A stretch of 6,708 bases of DNA from Actinobacteria bacterium UBA5182 (GCA_002413185.1 DHWM01000005.1:8241-14948); one strand, 5' to 3'. Positions 1 to 5,318 are shown, numbered from the stretch's first letter. Made by a program: numbers and translations. The notes: generated from the letters alone by a model not told the origin.

Positions 1-161
1 GCGCACGCCGTGTGGTGCCGCTCGTCCAAGCCTCCAATCCAGGAGCAATACCACCAGACCGCATGGAGCGGGACGGTCGCATAACCGCCGACTCAGCCGG
101 CGCGCGTCGAACAAAGATAGGGCTGGGCCTGGCGCCCCGCCCTTTGCCCGTTGGCCTGATT

Positions 162-246
162 GGGTGGGGATCCAACACCCGAGCGGCCTACCCGGCAATG
201 CCCATCTATATAGTCCGAGTGAGGAAGGCTTCTCGGATCCCCGCTT
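162..246. repeat. Long-range inverted repeat with an alternative local hairpin
   Basis: GGGGATCC at 166-173 is perfectly complementary to GGATCCCC at 235-242. On the plus-strand RNA the helix could be extended outward with G-U pairs to 162-173/235-246. The same left arm can instead form a local hairpin: GGGTG (162-166) pairs with CACCC (176-180) around a 9-nt loop. The two pairings exclude each other because 162-166 takes part in both. A further inner pair, CCGAG (215-219) with CTCGG (232-236), overlaps the right arm. The outer span of about 77 nt resembles a tRNA in size, but there is no T-loop or other tRNA consensus. Whether the region is transcribed is unknown. Confidence 0.35.
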
Positions 247-278
247 GGTTCTGTTTCGGTTCAGGGGGGATGGTGCCT

Positions 279-298
279 GATGGGCCGGAGGGCTCATT
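279..298 (+). other. Small hairpin with GGAG loop
   Basis: ATGGGCC (280-286) pairs with GGCTCAT (291-297) around a GGAG tetraloop. One pair is G-U in plus-strand RNA and would be an A-C mismatch in minus-strand RNA, so the fold favours a plus-strand transcript. A possible -10 element, TATAGT, lies upstream at 209-214, with no convincing -35. This may be an untranslated RNA or chance. No T-tract follows, so it is not a convincing terminator. Confidence 0.2.
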
Positions 299-358
299 TC
301 GGCGGGTCCCCCGGCGTACTCCCAACGTCGGGGTTCGGCCAGCTTCGGCCTCGAGAGA

Positions 359-1408
359 TCAGGACAGGAGTGCCTGCACGTCCACGGTCGAGGGTCGAAC
401 CAGTTGCTCGAACCGGCAGGCCGCAGCCGGTTTGTCGGGGCGCCACCGCACGAACTTCGCCCCGTGCCGGATGCGGTGTCCCGTGACCTGGTCGAAGGCG
501 ACCTCGCACACCAGCTCGGGACGGAGCTTCTCATAGGAGAGGTCCTTGTCACGAGCCCACCTGCTGACCGCCTGCTGGCCGGGAGGGGACTGTTCGGACT
601 TCCCTTCGCGATGAGGTTCCAGGACCGCCACCAGGTCCCGCCGGGCTTCCTGGGTGAACCCCGAGGTGAACCCGACCTGGACGAGCCCCTGGCCATCGCC
701 CTGGCCCTGGCCGTACAGCCCCAGGAGCAGCGAACCCACCGCGATGCCCTCCTGGTCCTTGGCCCACCGAAACCCGATCACCACACAGTCGGCGGTGTGC
801 ACTCGCTTGACCTTGAGCATCTCCCGCTCGCCCGATCGGTACGGTGACGTCAGCCGCTTCGCCACGACCCCGTCCAGCCCCGCCACGTCGAACGTCTCCA
901 GCCATGCCGTCGCCACATCGACGTCCTCGGTGCACGGGCTGAGATGGATCGGCGACGCGGCATCCCGCATCACCGGTCCGAGGGCGGCCCGGCGCTCGGA
1001 CAGCGGCTCGGGCCGGAAGTCCCGGTCGTCCAGGCCCAGGAGGTCGAACGCCACGAACGAAGCCGGGGTATCGCTTGCCAGCCGCCTGACCCTCGACTCC
1101 GCCGGGTGGATCCGTTGCAGCAGCGCATCGAAGTCGAGCCCCCTGCTGTCCGGGGTGAACACCACGATCTCACCGTCCAGGATGACCCGCTGCTCGGAGA
1201 GCGTCTTGATCGCCTCGACCAGCTCGGGGAAGTACCGGGCGAAGGCGAGCTCCTTCCGGCTGGAGATGTAGACGTCGTCGCGGTCCCGGAAGAAGATCGC
1301 CCGGAACCCGTCCCACTTCGGCTCGAACTGCCACCCACCGCCCTTCGGGAGCGCGTCGACGTGCTTCGCCTCCATGGGCGCGAGCGGCGGCTGGAACGGC
1401 AGGTTCAC
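359..1408 (-). CDS. ligC: ATP-dependent DNA ligase, LigC-like
   Basis: This enzyme seals nicks in double-stranded DNA with ATP through a lysyl-AMP intermediate. In actinobacteria, LigC-type enzymes are linked to DNA repair rather than to replication. The protein has 349 residues from the GTG at 1408. The nucleotidyltransferase domain carries motif I, KWDGFR, at 31-36 with Lys31 as the likely adenylated residue. It also has LDGEIVVF near 77-84, FDLLGLDD at 121-128 (motif III region), DGVVAKR at 179-185 (motif IV) and LKVKR at 199-203 (motif V). The OB-fold domain ends with RWRPDK at 321-326. The start was chosen because LPxxPPxxPM immediately after the GTG matches the usual N terminus of LigC proteins. 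An upstream in-frame ATG at 1495 would add 29 unlikely residues. No Shine-Dalgarno precedes the GTG. A Gly/Gln-rich stretch at about 233-241 lies in an OB-fold loop. No polymerase or nuclease domain is present, so it is not full-length LigD. Confidence 0.92.
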   Translation of the reverse strand: MNLPFQPPLAPMEAKHVDALPKGGGWQFEPKWDGFRAIFFRDRDDVYISSRKELAFARYFPELVEAIKTLSEQRVILDGEIVVFTPDSRGLDFDALLQRIHPAESRVRRLASDTPASFVAFDLLGLDDRDFRPEPLSERRAALGPVMRDAASPIHLSPCTEDVDVATAWLETFDVAGLDGVVAKRLTSPYRSGEREMLKVKRVHTADCVVIGFRWAKDQEGIAVGSLLLGLYGQGQGDGQGLVQVGFTSGFTQEARRDLVAVLEPHREGKSEQSPPGQQAVSRWARDKDLSYEKLRPELVCEVAFDQVTGHRIRHGAKFVRWRPDKPAAACRFEQLVRPSTVDVQALLS

Positions 1409-1431
1409 GGCGTGTCGGAGAGCAGGTTCAC
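1405..1431 (-). CDS. Possible 8-codon leader ORF overlapping the ligase start
   Basis: A GTG at 1431 lies exactly 9 nt downstream of the TAGCAT hexamer at 1446-1441. It reads MNLLSDTP and stops at TGA 1407-1405. That stop overlaps the ligase GTG at 1408 as GTGA, a classic arrangement for translational coupling. The ligase start itself lacks a Shine-Dalgarno, which fits initiation by coupling. The first 10 bases of this ORF are repeated at the ligase start (gcaggttcacgg on the plus strand at 1399-1410 and 1422-1433, offset 23 nt). The pair could therefore also come from a partial duplication that shifted the original start out of frame. The ORF is very short and its translation is an inference. 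Confidence 0.3.
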   Translation of the reverse strand: MNLLSDTP

Positions 1432-1440
1432 GGTCCGGGC

Positions 1441-1450
1441 ATGCTACCCT
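1441..1450. promoter_or_regulatory. Overlapping divergent -10 hexamers
   Basis: On the minus strand TAGCAT (1446-1441) fits TANNNT and faces the ligase. On the plus strand TACCCT (1445-1450) fits TANNNT and is preceded by TGC, an extended -10 pattern, facing the gene at 1525. The two hexamers share the TA/AT step at 1445-1446. Neither has a clear -35 box. If the minus hexamer is used, transcription would begin near A1434, 3 nt before the GTG of the leader ORF. Confidence 0.35.
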
Positions 1451-1524
1451 GGAAGCCCCGGAGGGCGAGTCCTTCGGCCCTCGTCCGAGCTCCATCGTTC
1501 ACACGAGACAGGATCGGCGGTCGC

Positions 1525-1896
1525 ATGCGGGTTCCACGAACACCGAGCAAGGTTGTCGAAGAGCAGCAGGGCAGGATGGTCTGGCAGGGGCGGATCGGCG
1601 AGATCCCGCTGCGCGTGGACATGCTGCCCTCGGGGCGGATCTTCGCGTCCTGGTCGGTCCGGGGGAACGATCGCCGGGCCGTCGTCGACACCATCGGACA
1701 GCTCGAGCAACGCGTCCTGTTCCAGCTGATGCTGGGGGCCGGACCCCAGGAGGATGCCGTGGCGAAGGAGGTCGTCGCCGCGGTCCAGGCGGGGCAGGAA
1801 GGCCTCCCCGATCCGACCCAGGCTCCGGCGAACACCAGGCGGAAGAAGCGCCCGGCCCGCCGCCCGGGGCCTCCCCGGTCCCGCCGCCGCCGATAA
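1525..1896 (+). CDS. Small protein of unknown function with a basic C-terminal tail
   Basis: I do not recognise this 123-residue protein. The frame is credible because G/C dominates its third codon positions and the central part has ordinary protein composition. A probable beta-rich segment is followed by a helix-rich one: WQGRIGEIPLRVDMLPSG near 20-37, then GQLEQRVLFQLMLG and a helix with EVVAAVQAG up to about 90. The last 25 or so residues are Pro, Arg and Lys rich and end in RSRRRR, a disordered basic tail that might bind nucleic acid. There is no signal peptide or membrane segment. The ATG at 1525 has an AGGA (1510-1513) 11 nt upstream. An internal ATG at 1576 is an alternative start. It is divergent from the ligase over a short spacer and ends 7 nt from the convergent HAD gene. 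Confidence 0.65.
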   Translation: MRVPRTPSKVVEEQQGRMVWQGRIGEIPLRVDMLPSGRIFASWSVRGNDRRAVVDTIGQLEQRVLFQLMLGAGPQEDAVAKEVVAAVQAGQEGLPDPTQAPANTRRKKRPARRPGPPRSRRRR

Positions 1897-1903
1897 CGCC
1901 GGC

Positions 1904-2728
1904 TCAGCTTCCGGGCCGCACCCTTCGCGCCGCCGAGGCGATCGGTTCTCGCGCCGCGTCCATCCCGGCCTTCCTCCCGGTGAGATACCCGAGCACGTAG
2001 CCCGTCGCACCGAACGCCGCCGCGCCCCCGCCGGCAGCCGAAGCCACCAGCGTCCGTCGCCGGGCGATTCGGTAGTCGAGGACGTGGTACCCGCGCCTCC
2101 GGGCGACGACGGCGAGCCTTCGGTCGGGGTTCATGGCCACGGGGTTCCCCACCAGCTCCAGCAAGGGCAGGTCGTTGATGCTGTCCGAATAGGCGAACGA
2201 ACGGGACAGGTCCAGGTTCCGTTCCGCGGCCAGCTCCTTGACCCGAGCAGCCTTCTCCGGCCCGTGGACCATGGGTCCGTCCAGCTCCCCCGTGTATCGG
2301 CCCCCCACCACCTCGGCCTTCGTCCCGACCACCCCGTCGGCTCCGAGGGCATCGGCCAGCAGCGCGATGTAGTCCTCCGGCGACGACGACGCGATGTAGA
2401 CCTCGCGCCCCGCTCGCTTGTGCCGGGAGATGAGCTCAACCGCTTGGGGATACACCCGCGGAACGAGCTCCTCTCGAGCGACGGCCCGGCCCACCTCGAT
2501 GACCTCGTCGCGCCCCCGGCCCCGGATCGCCTCGAGTGACGCGGCTCGAGCGCGCTCCATCGGTGCTTCGGCCTCCGCGCCGACCGCCCGGAACCGCAGC
2601 TGGTCCACCGCCAGCCGGGCGATGTCACGCATGTCGAAGTACCCCTGGCGGTACATCTCGCGAGCGAGCGGGAACAGGCTGGAGCCCGGAAGAAGGGTCT
2701 TGTCGAGGTCGAAGAACGCGGCTTCCAT
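1904..2728 (-). CDS. HAD-IB family phosphatase-like hydrolase with C-terminal hydrophobic segment
   Basis: This is a haloacid dehalogenase superfamily member, subfamily IB (the SerB-like group), 274 residues. Such enzymes remove phosphate from small molecules or lipid-linked substrates through an aspartyl-phosphate. Motif I is DLDKT at 7-11, with Asp7 as nucleophile and Asp9 as acid/base. Motif II is the ASSS segment at 113-116, motif III is Lys159 in GPEK, and motif IV is DSINDLPLL at 182-190 with the metal-binding Asp182 and Asp186. The helical cap lies between motifs I and II. After the catalytic domain an Ala/Gly-rich hydrophobic stretch (about 227-249), preceded by RRR and followed by RK, could anchor it to the membrane. 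The substrate cannot be told from sequence. The ATG lies 12 nt after the stop of the MogA-XdhC gene and has no Shine-Dalgarno. Confidence 0.88.
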   Translation of the reverse strand: MEAAFFDLDKTLLPGSSLFPLAREMYRQGYFDMRDIARLAVDQLRFRAVGAEAEAPMERARAASLEAIRGRGRDEVIEVGRAVAREELVPRVYPQAVELISRHKRAGREVYIASSSPEDYIALLADALGADGVVGTKAEVVGGRYTGELDGPMVHGPEKAARVKELAAERNLDLSRSFAYSDSINDLPLLELVGNPVAMNPDRRLAVVARRRGYHVLDYRIARRRTLVASAAGGGAAAFGATGYVLGYLTGRKAGMDAAREPIASAARRVRPGS

Positions 2729-2737
2729 GCGGTGGCG

Positions 2738-2743
2738 AGTCTA
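2738..2743 (-). promoter_or_regulatory. Candidate -10 (TAGACT) for the HAD gene
   Basis: TAGACT is followed by 9 nt and then the ATG at 2728, with no Shine-Dalgarno between. This is the same geometry as at the starts at 4003 and 4688. The first three bases are also the TAG stop codon of the upstream gene, so the TA is partly given for free and chance is a real alternative. There is no convincing -35. The HAD gene could equally be read through from upstream. Confidence 0.3.
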
Positions 2744-4003
2744 GCGAGACCGGGAACCAGACCCGCCGTCGCCGCGTTCGGTCCCGCGGCGGTCGAGCCA
2801 GCTCCCGTTCGCTCCCCGTCGGTCGGCAACCAGCCCGGCCAGGATGGACAGCGCGATCTCCTCGGCGGTCTGTGCACCGAGATCGATCCCCACCGGCGTC
2901 CGGACTCGGGCGAGCTCTTCCTCCGTGAAGCCCATCCGGCGGAGCTTCTCGATGTGCGGGCCGACGTGCCGGGCGCTGCCCATCACCCCGATGAACCGGG
3001 CCGGGGAGCGAAGGAGCTCCGCCACGGATTCGGCCACGCCGGGGGCGTCGTGGTCGGTGTGCACGGCCGCCGTATCGTCATCCAGCGTGACATCGGCCAG
3101 GTCTCCCACCAGGGGGCCGCCCGGCCCTTGGGCGGGGAGCCGCCCGGGACGAGGTTCGACCAGATAGGGCGTGAAGCCCAGCTCGCGGCCCCATCGGAGA
3201 AGGTGCCGAGCCACCGGTGTCGCCGAGAACACCAGGAGCAGGGGCTGCCGGACCGGTGGTTCGAAGAACACCTCGATCGAGCCGAGCTCGTGCGTGTAGG
3301 TGCGGGTGGCGGGCCGCCCGGCTTCGAGGATCGCGGGCACCTCGGCGACGGCCCCGTCGTCGAATTCCGCGCAGCCCAACGTGCCGCTCACGGCCCCGCG
3401 CGGTCCGATGACCAGCTTCTGGCCCACGTGGCACGGCGGGTCACCCTCCACCCTGATCGTCGTGGCCGTGACGTGCCGGTCCGACTCTCCTGGCGGCGTC
3501 GTGTCGGCGGCCCCGTGGACCGTGTCTCCGCCCAGCAGCTTCAGGGCGTGGGGGAGGGCGGTCAGGATCGCCGTCAAGCTCTCGGTGGCTCCGCGCTCGC
3601 TCCCGGGAAGGTTCACGATCAGTGTCGAACCTCGACTCCCCACCACGCCCCGGGAGAGGGCGGCGAACGGTGTCGAGCCGCGTCCGGCGGCGCGCATCTC
3701 CTCGGCCAGGCCGGGGGCCTCGCGGTCGATGACGTCCCGTGTTGCCTCGGGCGTGACGTCGCGCGGTCCGAGGCCCGTGCCGCCCGTGGTGATGATCAAG
3801 GGGATGCCATCGGCGGCGAGGCCGACCAGGAGCGACGCGATGGCCGTGCGCTCGTCCGGCACGACGTCGCGCCGTGCGACCGCGAACCCGTGCTCCTCCA
3901 GCAGGGCTGCCACTGCGCGACCCGAGGCGTCGTCGCGGACGCCTTCGGCCACACCATCGCTGACGGTCACCACCGCGACGGGCGGGTGCTCCTGTTCGCT
4001 CAC
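2741..4003 (-). CDS. MogA/MoaB-XdhC fusion, molybdenum cofactor biosynthesis and maturation
   Basis: This 420-residue protein has two domains. Residues 7-160 are a MogA/MoaB fold: VSDG at 14-17, TTGGTGLGPRDVTPE at 72-86 (the molybdopterin-binding loop) and NLPGS at 131-135. Mog-type domains adenylate molybdopterin before molybdenum insertion. Residues about 177-400 are XdhC/CoxI-like: a N-terminal part with TLGCAEFD at 208-215, a Rossmann-like part starting LLLVFSATPVA at 255-265, and the typical C-terminal block FIGVMGSARH (337-346) through GFTEEEL, VGIDLGAQTAEEIALSILA (371-389). XdhC proteins bind Moco and support its sulfuration and insertion into molybdenum hydroxylases. The usual GAGHVA-type glycine motif reads SATPVA here. 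The GTG start is 46 nt downstream of the membrane protein gene and has no Shine-Dalgarno. Domain calls are firm. Their joint action on one polypeptide is inferred. Confidence 0.9.
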   Translation of the reverse strand: MSEQEHPPVAVVTVSDGVAEGVRDDASGRAVAALLEEHGFAVARRDVVPDERTAIASLLVGLAADGIPLIITTGGTGLGPRDVTPEATRDVIDREAPGLAEEMRAAGRGSTPFAALSRGVVGSRGSTLIVNLPGSERGATESLTAILTALPHALKLLGGDTVHGAADTTPPGESDRHVTATTIRVEGDPPCHVGQKLVIGPRGAVSGTLGCAEFDDGAVAEVPAILEAGRPATRTYTHELGSIEVFFEPPVRQPLLLVFSATPVARHLLRWGRELGFTPYLVEPRPGRLPAQGPGGPLVGDLADVTLDDDTAAVHTDHDAPGVAESVAELLRSPARFIGVMGSARHVGPHIEKLRRMGFTEEELARVRTPVGIDLGAQTAEEIALSILAGLVADRRGANGSWLDRRGTERGDGGSGSRSR

Positions 4004-4012
4004 CGTGCGGCT

Positions 4013-4018
4013 AGGCTA
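4013..4018 (-). promoter_or_regulatory. Candidate -10 (TAGCCT) for the MogA-XdhC gene
   Basis: TAGCCT fits TANNNT and is separated from the GTG at 4003 by exactly 9 nt (AGCCGCACG). That places the expected first transcribed base near A4006, giving a leader of about 3 nt or none. No Shine-Dalgarno is present in the 46-nt spacer close to the start. The -35 region is weak. Confidence 0.4.
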
Positions 4019-4049
4019 CCCGACGGCCGGGCCCTGCCGATGCCTCCCG

Positions 4050-4688
4050 CTACCCGCTCCGCCCGGGGCAGTCGGCGTCGGGCGGTGAGCGCACCTGGAT
4101 GGTCCATGATGCAGAGAGCTGGACGCGCCGGGTCACGCCGAGCACGCGGAACCGGATCGTGGGCACGGAGAACGACTGCACCGTTCCGGCGGCCCAGCCC
4201 ACGCAGTTGTCGAACTCCGCGCGGACCACGATGAGCTTCTGCTCCTGCGGCGACAGCGAAAACGAAACGAACCGTTCCAGCTCGGTGGGGTCGGCGCCAC
4301 AGCACCGACCGTCCCGGCGCATCTCCACCGCCACCGTTCGGAGCAGCGTGTTTCCGGCCGGTGTCTCGACGCCGATGATCGTGACGCCCCACGGGCCATT
4401 GTTGGTGAGATCGAACAGGTACCCGATCGTCTGGCCGTCTCGATAGATGGCACGGTAGACGGTCCTTGTGGAGCCGGCGGATGACGTAGCGGTGAGATCG
4501 CCCGTCGATTGCGGCCCGGCGGCGTTGGTGGTGAGTGGCTGGTATCTGATCAGGTACGCCCCGAATCCGGCCACGGCGCCGAGGACGGCGACCCCAACCA
4601 GCATGGCGATCCACCGTCGCCATCGCCGGACCCGGCCGTAGACGACCGGGGGGCCTTCGGTTCGTGTCGGACCGAACAGCGTGTCCAC
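4050..4688 (-). CDS. Single-pass membrane protein of unknown function with cysteine-containing outer domain
   Basis: I do not recognise a family. The 212-residue product begins with a short cytoplasmic segment rich in Arg (RVRRWRRW at 19-26), then one hydrophobic helix at about 27-47. A Ser/Thr/Gly linker (52-75) and an exported domain of about 130 residues follow. The exported part alternates hydrophobic residues as in a beta sandwich, and DLTNNGPWGVTIIGV (93-107) resembles the conserved-asparagine strand of extracytoplasmic domains that describe 'functional group' or neck-like beta folds. Cys129-Cys130, Cys162 and Cys207 could form two disulfides. The topology (positive inside) follows from the Arg cluster. 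The GTG start is supported by the promoter 9 nt upstream and by the position of the charged segment. The gene lies between a secreted protein gene and the MogA-XdhC gene on the same strand. No functional link is visible. Confidence 0.75.
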   Translation of the reverse strand: MDTLFGPTRTEGPPVVYGRVRRWRRWIAMLVGVAVLGAVAGFGAYLIRYQPLTTNAAGPQSTGDLTATSSAGSTRTVYRAIYRDGQTIGYLFDLTNNGPWGVTIIGVETPAGNTLLRTVAVEMRRDGRCCGADPTELERFVSFSLSPQEQKLIVVRAEFDNCVGWAAGTVQSFSVPTIRFRVLGVTRRVQLSASWTIQVRSPPDADCPGRSG

Positions 4689-4697
4689 GGCGATCGG

Positions 4698-4726
4698 AGC
4701 TTAGGGCCGGAACGCACCCGAGTCGA
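4698..4726 (-). promoter_or_regulatory. Promoter of the membrane protein gene
   Basis: The -35 TCGACT (4726-4721) matches TTGACA at four positions. It is separated by 17 nt from TAAGCT (4703-4698), which fits TANNNT. Nine nt follow before the GTG at 4688, and no Shine-Dalgarno can be seen. This is the best supported of the leaderless-type promoters in the window because both boxes are present at the ideal spacing. Confidence 0.5.
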
Positions 4727-4778
4727 GCAGCCGGGCGGTCCTTCCCAGCGGCCTGCCAAGCCCGCGGTCGGGACGTCG

Positions 4779-5258
4779 TCAGCAGCTGGTGCCCGTCTGG
4801 TATTGCAGGTTCATCACGCCCCGGTTCAGATTCACCTTGGCCCCGTTCGTCGATCGCCACTGCACACCGAAGGCATGGTTGTCGTTTCCCTCGAAGGTGC
4901 CCGCGTTGGCGACGTAGGTGAACGTGAAGCCGCTCGTTCCGTCGGCCGGGTTGAAGTGGACGGCCCCGGGCTGGAGCGCCCCGGCACCGTCCATCGTCAC
5001 CTGCATGCTCATCTCACCGCCGGTGATGCCGACGCTCACCGTGACGCTGACCTCGTTGATCGCGCAGATGATCAGGTTGCTCAAGCCGGGGACGTCGCTG
5101 AACGTCTGGCTCGTCGTCGAGATCGTGGTCGAACGGAACAGGGCGGCTTGCTTGTCCAGCGTCGACGAGACGTTCGGCGTGGTGGCCATCACGGCGACCG
5201 GCACGGCAACCATGATGCCCAGGGCCAACGACAGCAGCGGAACCCACCGCTTCCACAT
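4779..5258 (-). CDS. Small secreted protein of unknown function
   Basis: The 159-residue product starts with a clear Sec-type signal peptide: KR at 3-4, a hydrophobic core over about 6-24, and a likely cut after Ala25 (VMA/TT). The mature part is polar, rich in Thr, Ser, Gly and Asn. It has alternating strand-like segments such as EVSVTVSVGITGGEMSMQVTM (69-89), suggesting a small beta-rich extracellular protein. The only two cysteines, Cys65 and the terminal Cys159, could pair. No enzyme motif or family was recognised. The ATG at 5258 was chosen because it gives a compact signal peptide and has GGGAGG 8 nt upstream. A longer reading frame (to 5456) would put 66 unlikely residues before the signal. 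It is divergent from moaA and 90 nt upstream of the membrane protein gene, which has its own promoter. Confidence 0.8.
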   Translation of the reverse strand: MWKRWVPLLSLALGIMVAVPVAVMATTPNVSSTLDKQAALFRSTTISTTSQTFSDVPGLSNLIICAINEVSVTVSVGITGGEMSMQVTMDGAGALQPGAVHFNPADGTSGFTFTYVANAGTFEGNDNHAFGVQWRSTNGAKVNLNRGVMNLQYQTGTSC

Positions 5259-5266
5259 CGTGAACA

Positions 5267-5272
5267 CCTCCC
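5267..5272 (-). promoter_or_regulatory. Ribosome binding site of the secreted protein gene
   Basis: GGGAGG lies 8 nt upstream of the ATG at 5258. It decides the start against the upstream in-frame codons and contrasts with the SD-less starts of the three genes downstream. Confidence 0.7.
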
Positions 5273-5293
5273 GACCGGCCCGGCGGGCCGATT

Positions 5294-5318
5294 CACGCAG
5301 GTCTACCACGTCGGTTCC
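5294..5318 (-). promoter_or_regulatory. Weak candidate ECF-sigma promoter for the secreted protein gene
   Basis: GGAACC (5318-5313) is followed after 15 nt by CGTG (5297-5294). This resembles the GGAAC / CGTT-type boxes used by extracytoplasmic-function sigma factors. It lies about 36 nt before the start codon. An overlapping TAGACC could instead serve as a weak housekeeping -10. The match is short, so this is only a suggestion. Confidence 0.2.

Larger units (their letters stand above)
1..358. other. Stretch without a supportable gene
   Basis: No frame on either strand shows the strong third-position G/C preference of the genes to the right. Frames that stay open are rich in Arg, Pro, Ser and Cys and look like GC-rich chance ORFs. 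Frame 1 on the plus strand is open from the left edge to a TAA at 82-84 and is followed by a small hairpin (arms 86-90 and 98-102, CGCCG/CGGCG, 7-nt loop). This could be the tail of an upstream gene, but 27 codons are too few to decide. The rest holds a TATA-rich spot at 207-214 and several inverted repeats. I found no match to tRNA, RNase P RNA or a riboswitch class I know. Confidence 0.6.

Noticed and set aside
1..84. Possible C-terminal tail of an upstream plus-strand gene ending at TAA 82-84
   Set aside because: The third positions look fairly GC-rich and a hairpin follows, but 27 codons with no recognisable motif are too little to call a gene.
1..196. Minus-strand frame from a TTG at 196, 9 nt after a TATA-rich spot, open to the left edge
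   Set aside because: The frame has poor third-position G/C and a Trp/Cys/Arg-rich translation. The upstream match is probably chance.
166..242. tRNA-sized element with an 8-bp closing helix
   Set aside because: There is no T-arm with TTCGA-like loop, no D-loop GG and no sensible anticodon arm on either strand.
12..536. Plus-strand frame starting at a GTG near the left edge, with a later ATG at 270 behind a G-run
   Set aside because: Third positions are not G/C enriched, the product is Arg/Ser/Cys-rich, and it overlaps the 3' end of the ligase in antisense.
687..717. Short CCTGGCC-type repeats
   Set aside because: They lie inside the ligase gene and encode the Gly/Gln loop GQGQGDGQG. This is ordinary low-complexity coding sequence.
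1409..1495. Upstream ATG (1495) as the ligase start
   Set aside because: The added 29 residues are not like ligase sequence. They would also overlap the divergent promoter and the opposite gene's upstream region.
2732..4234. 1.5-kb plus-strand open frame antisense to the MogA-XdhC gene
   Set aside because: GC-rich codons on one strand suppress stops on the other. The translation has no recognisable motif, while the minus strand encodes two well-conserved domains.
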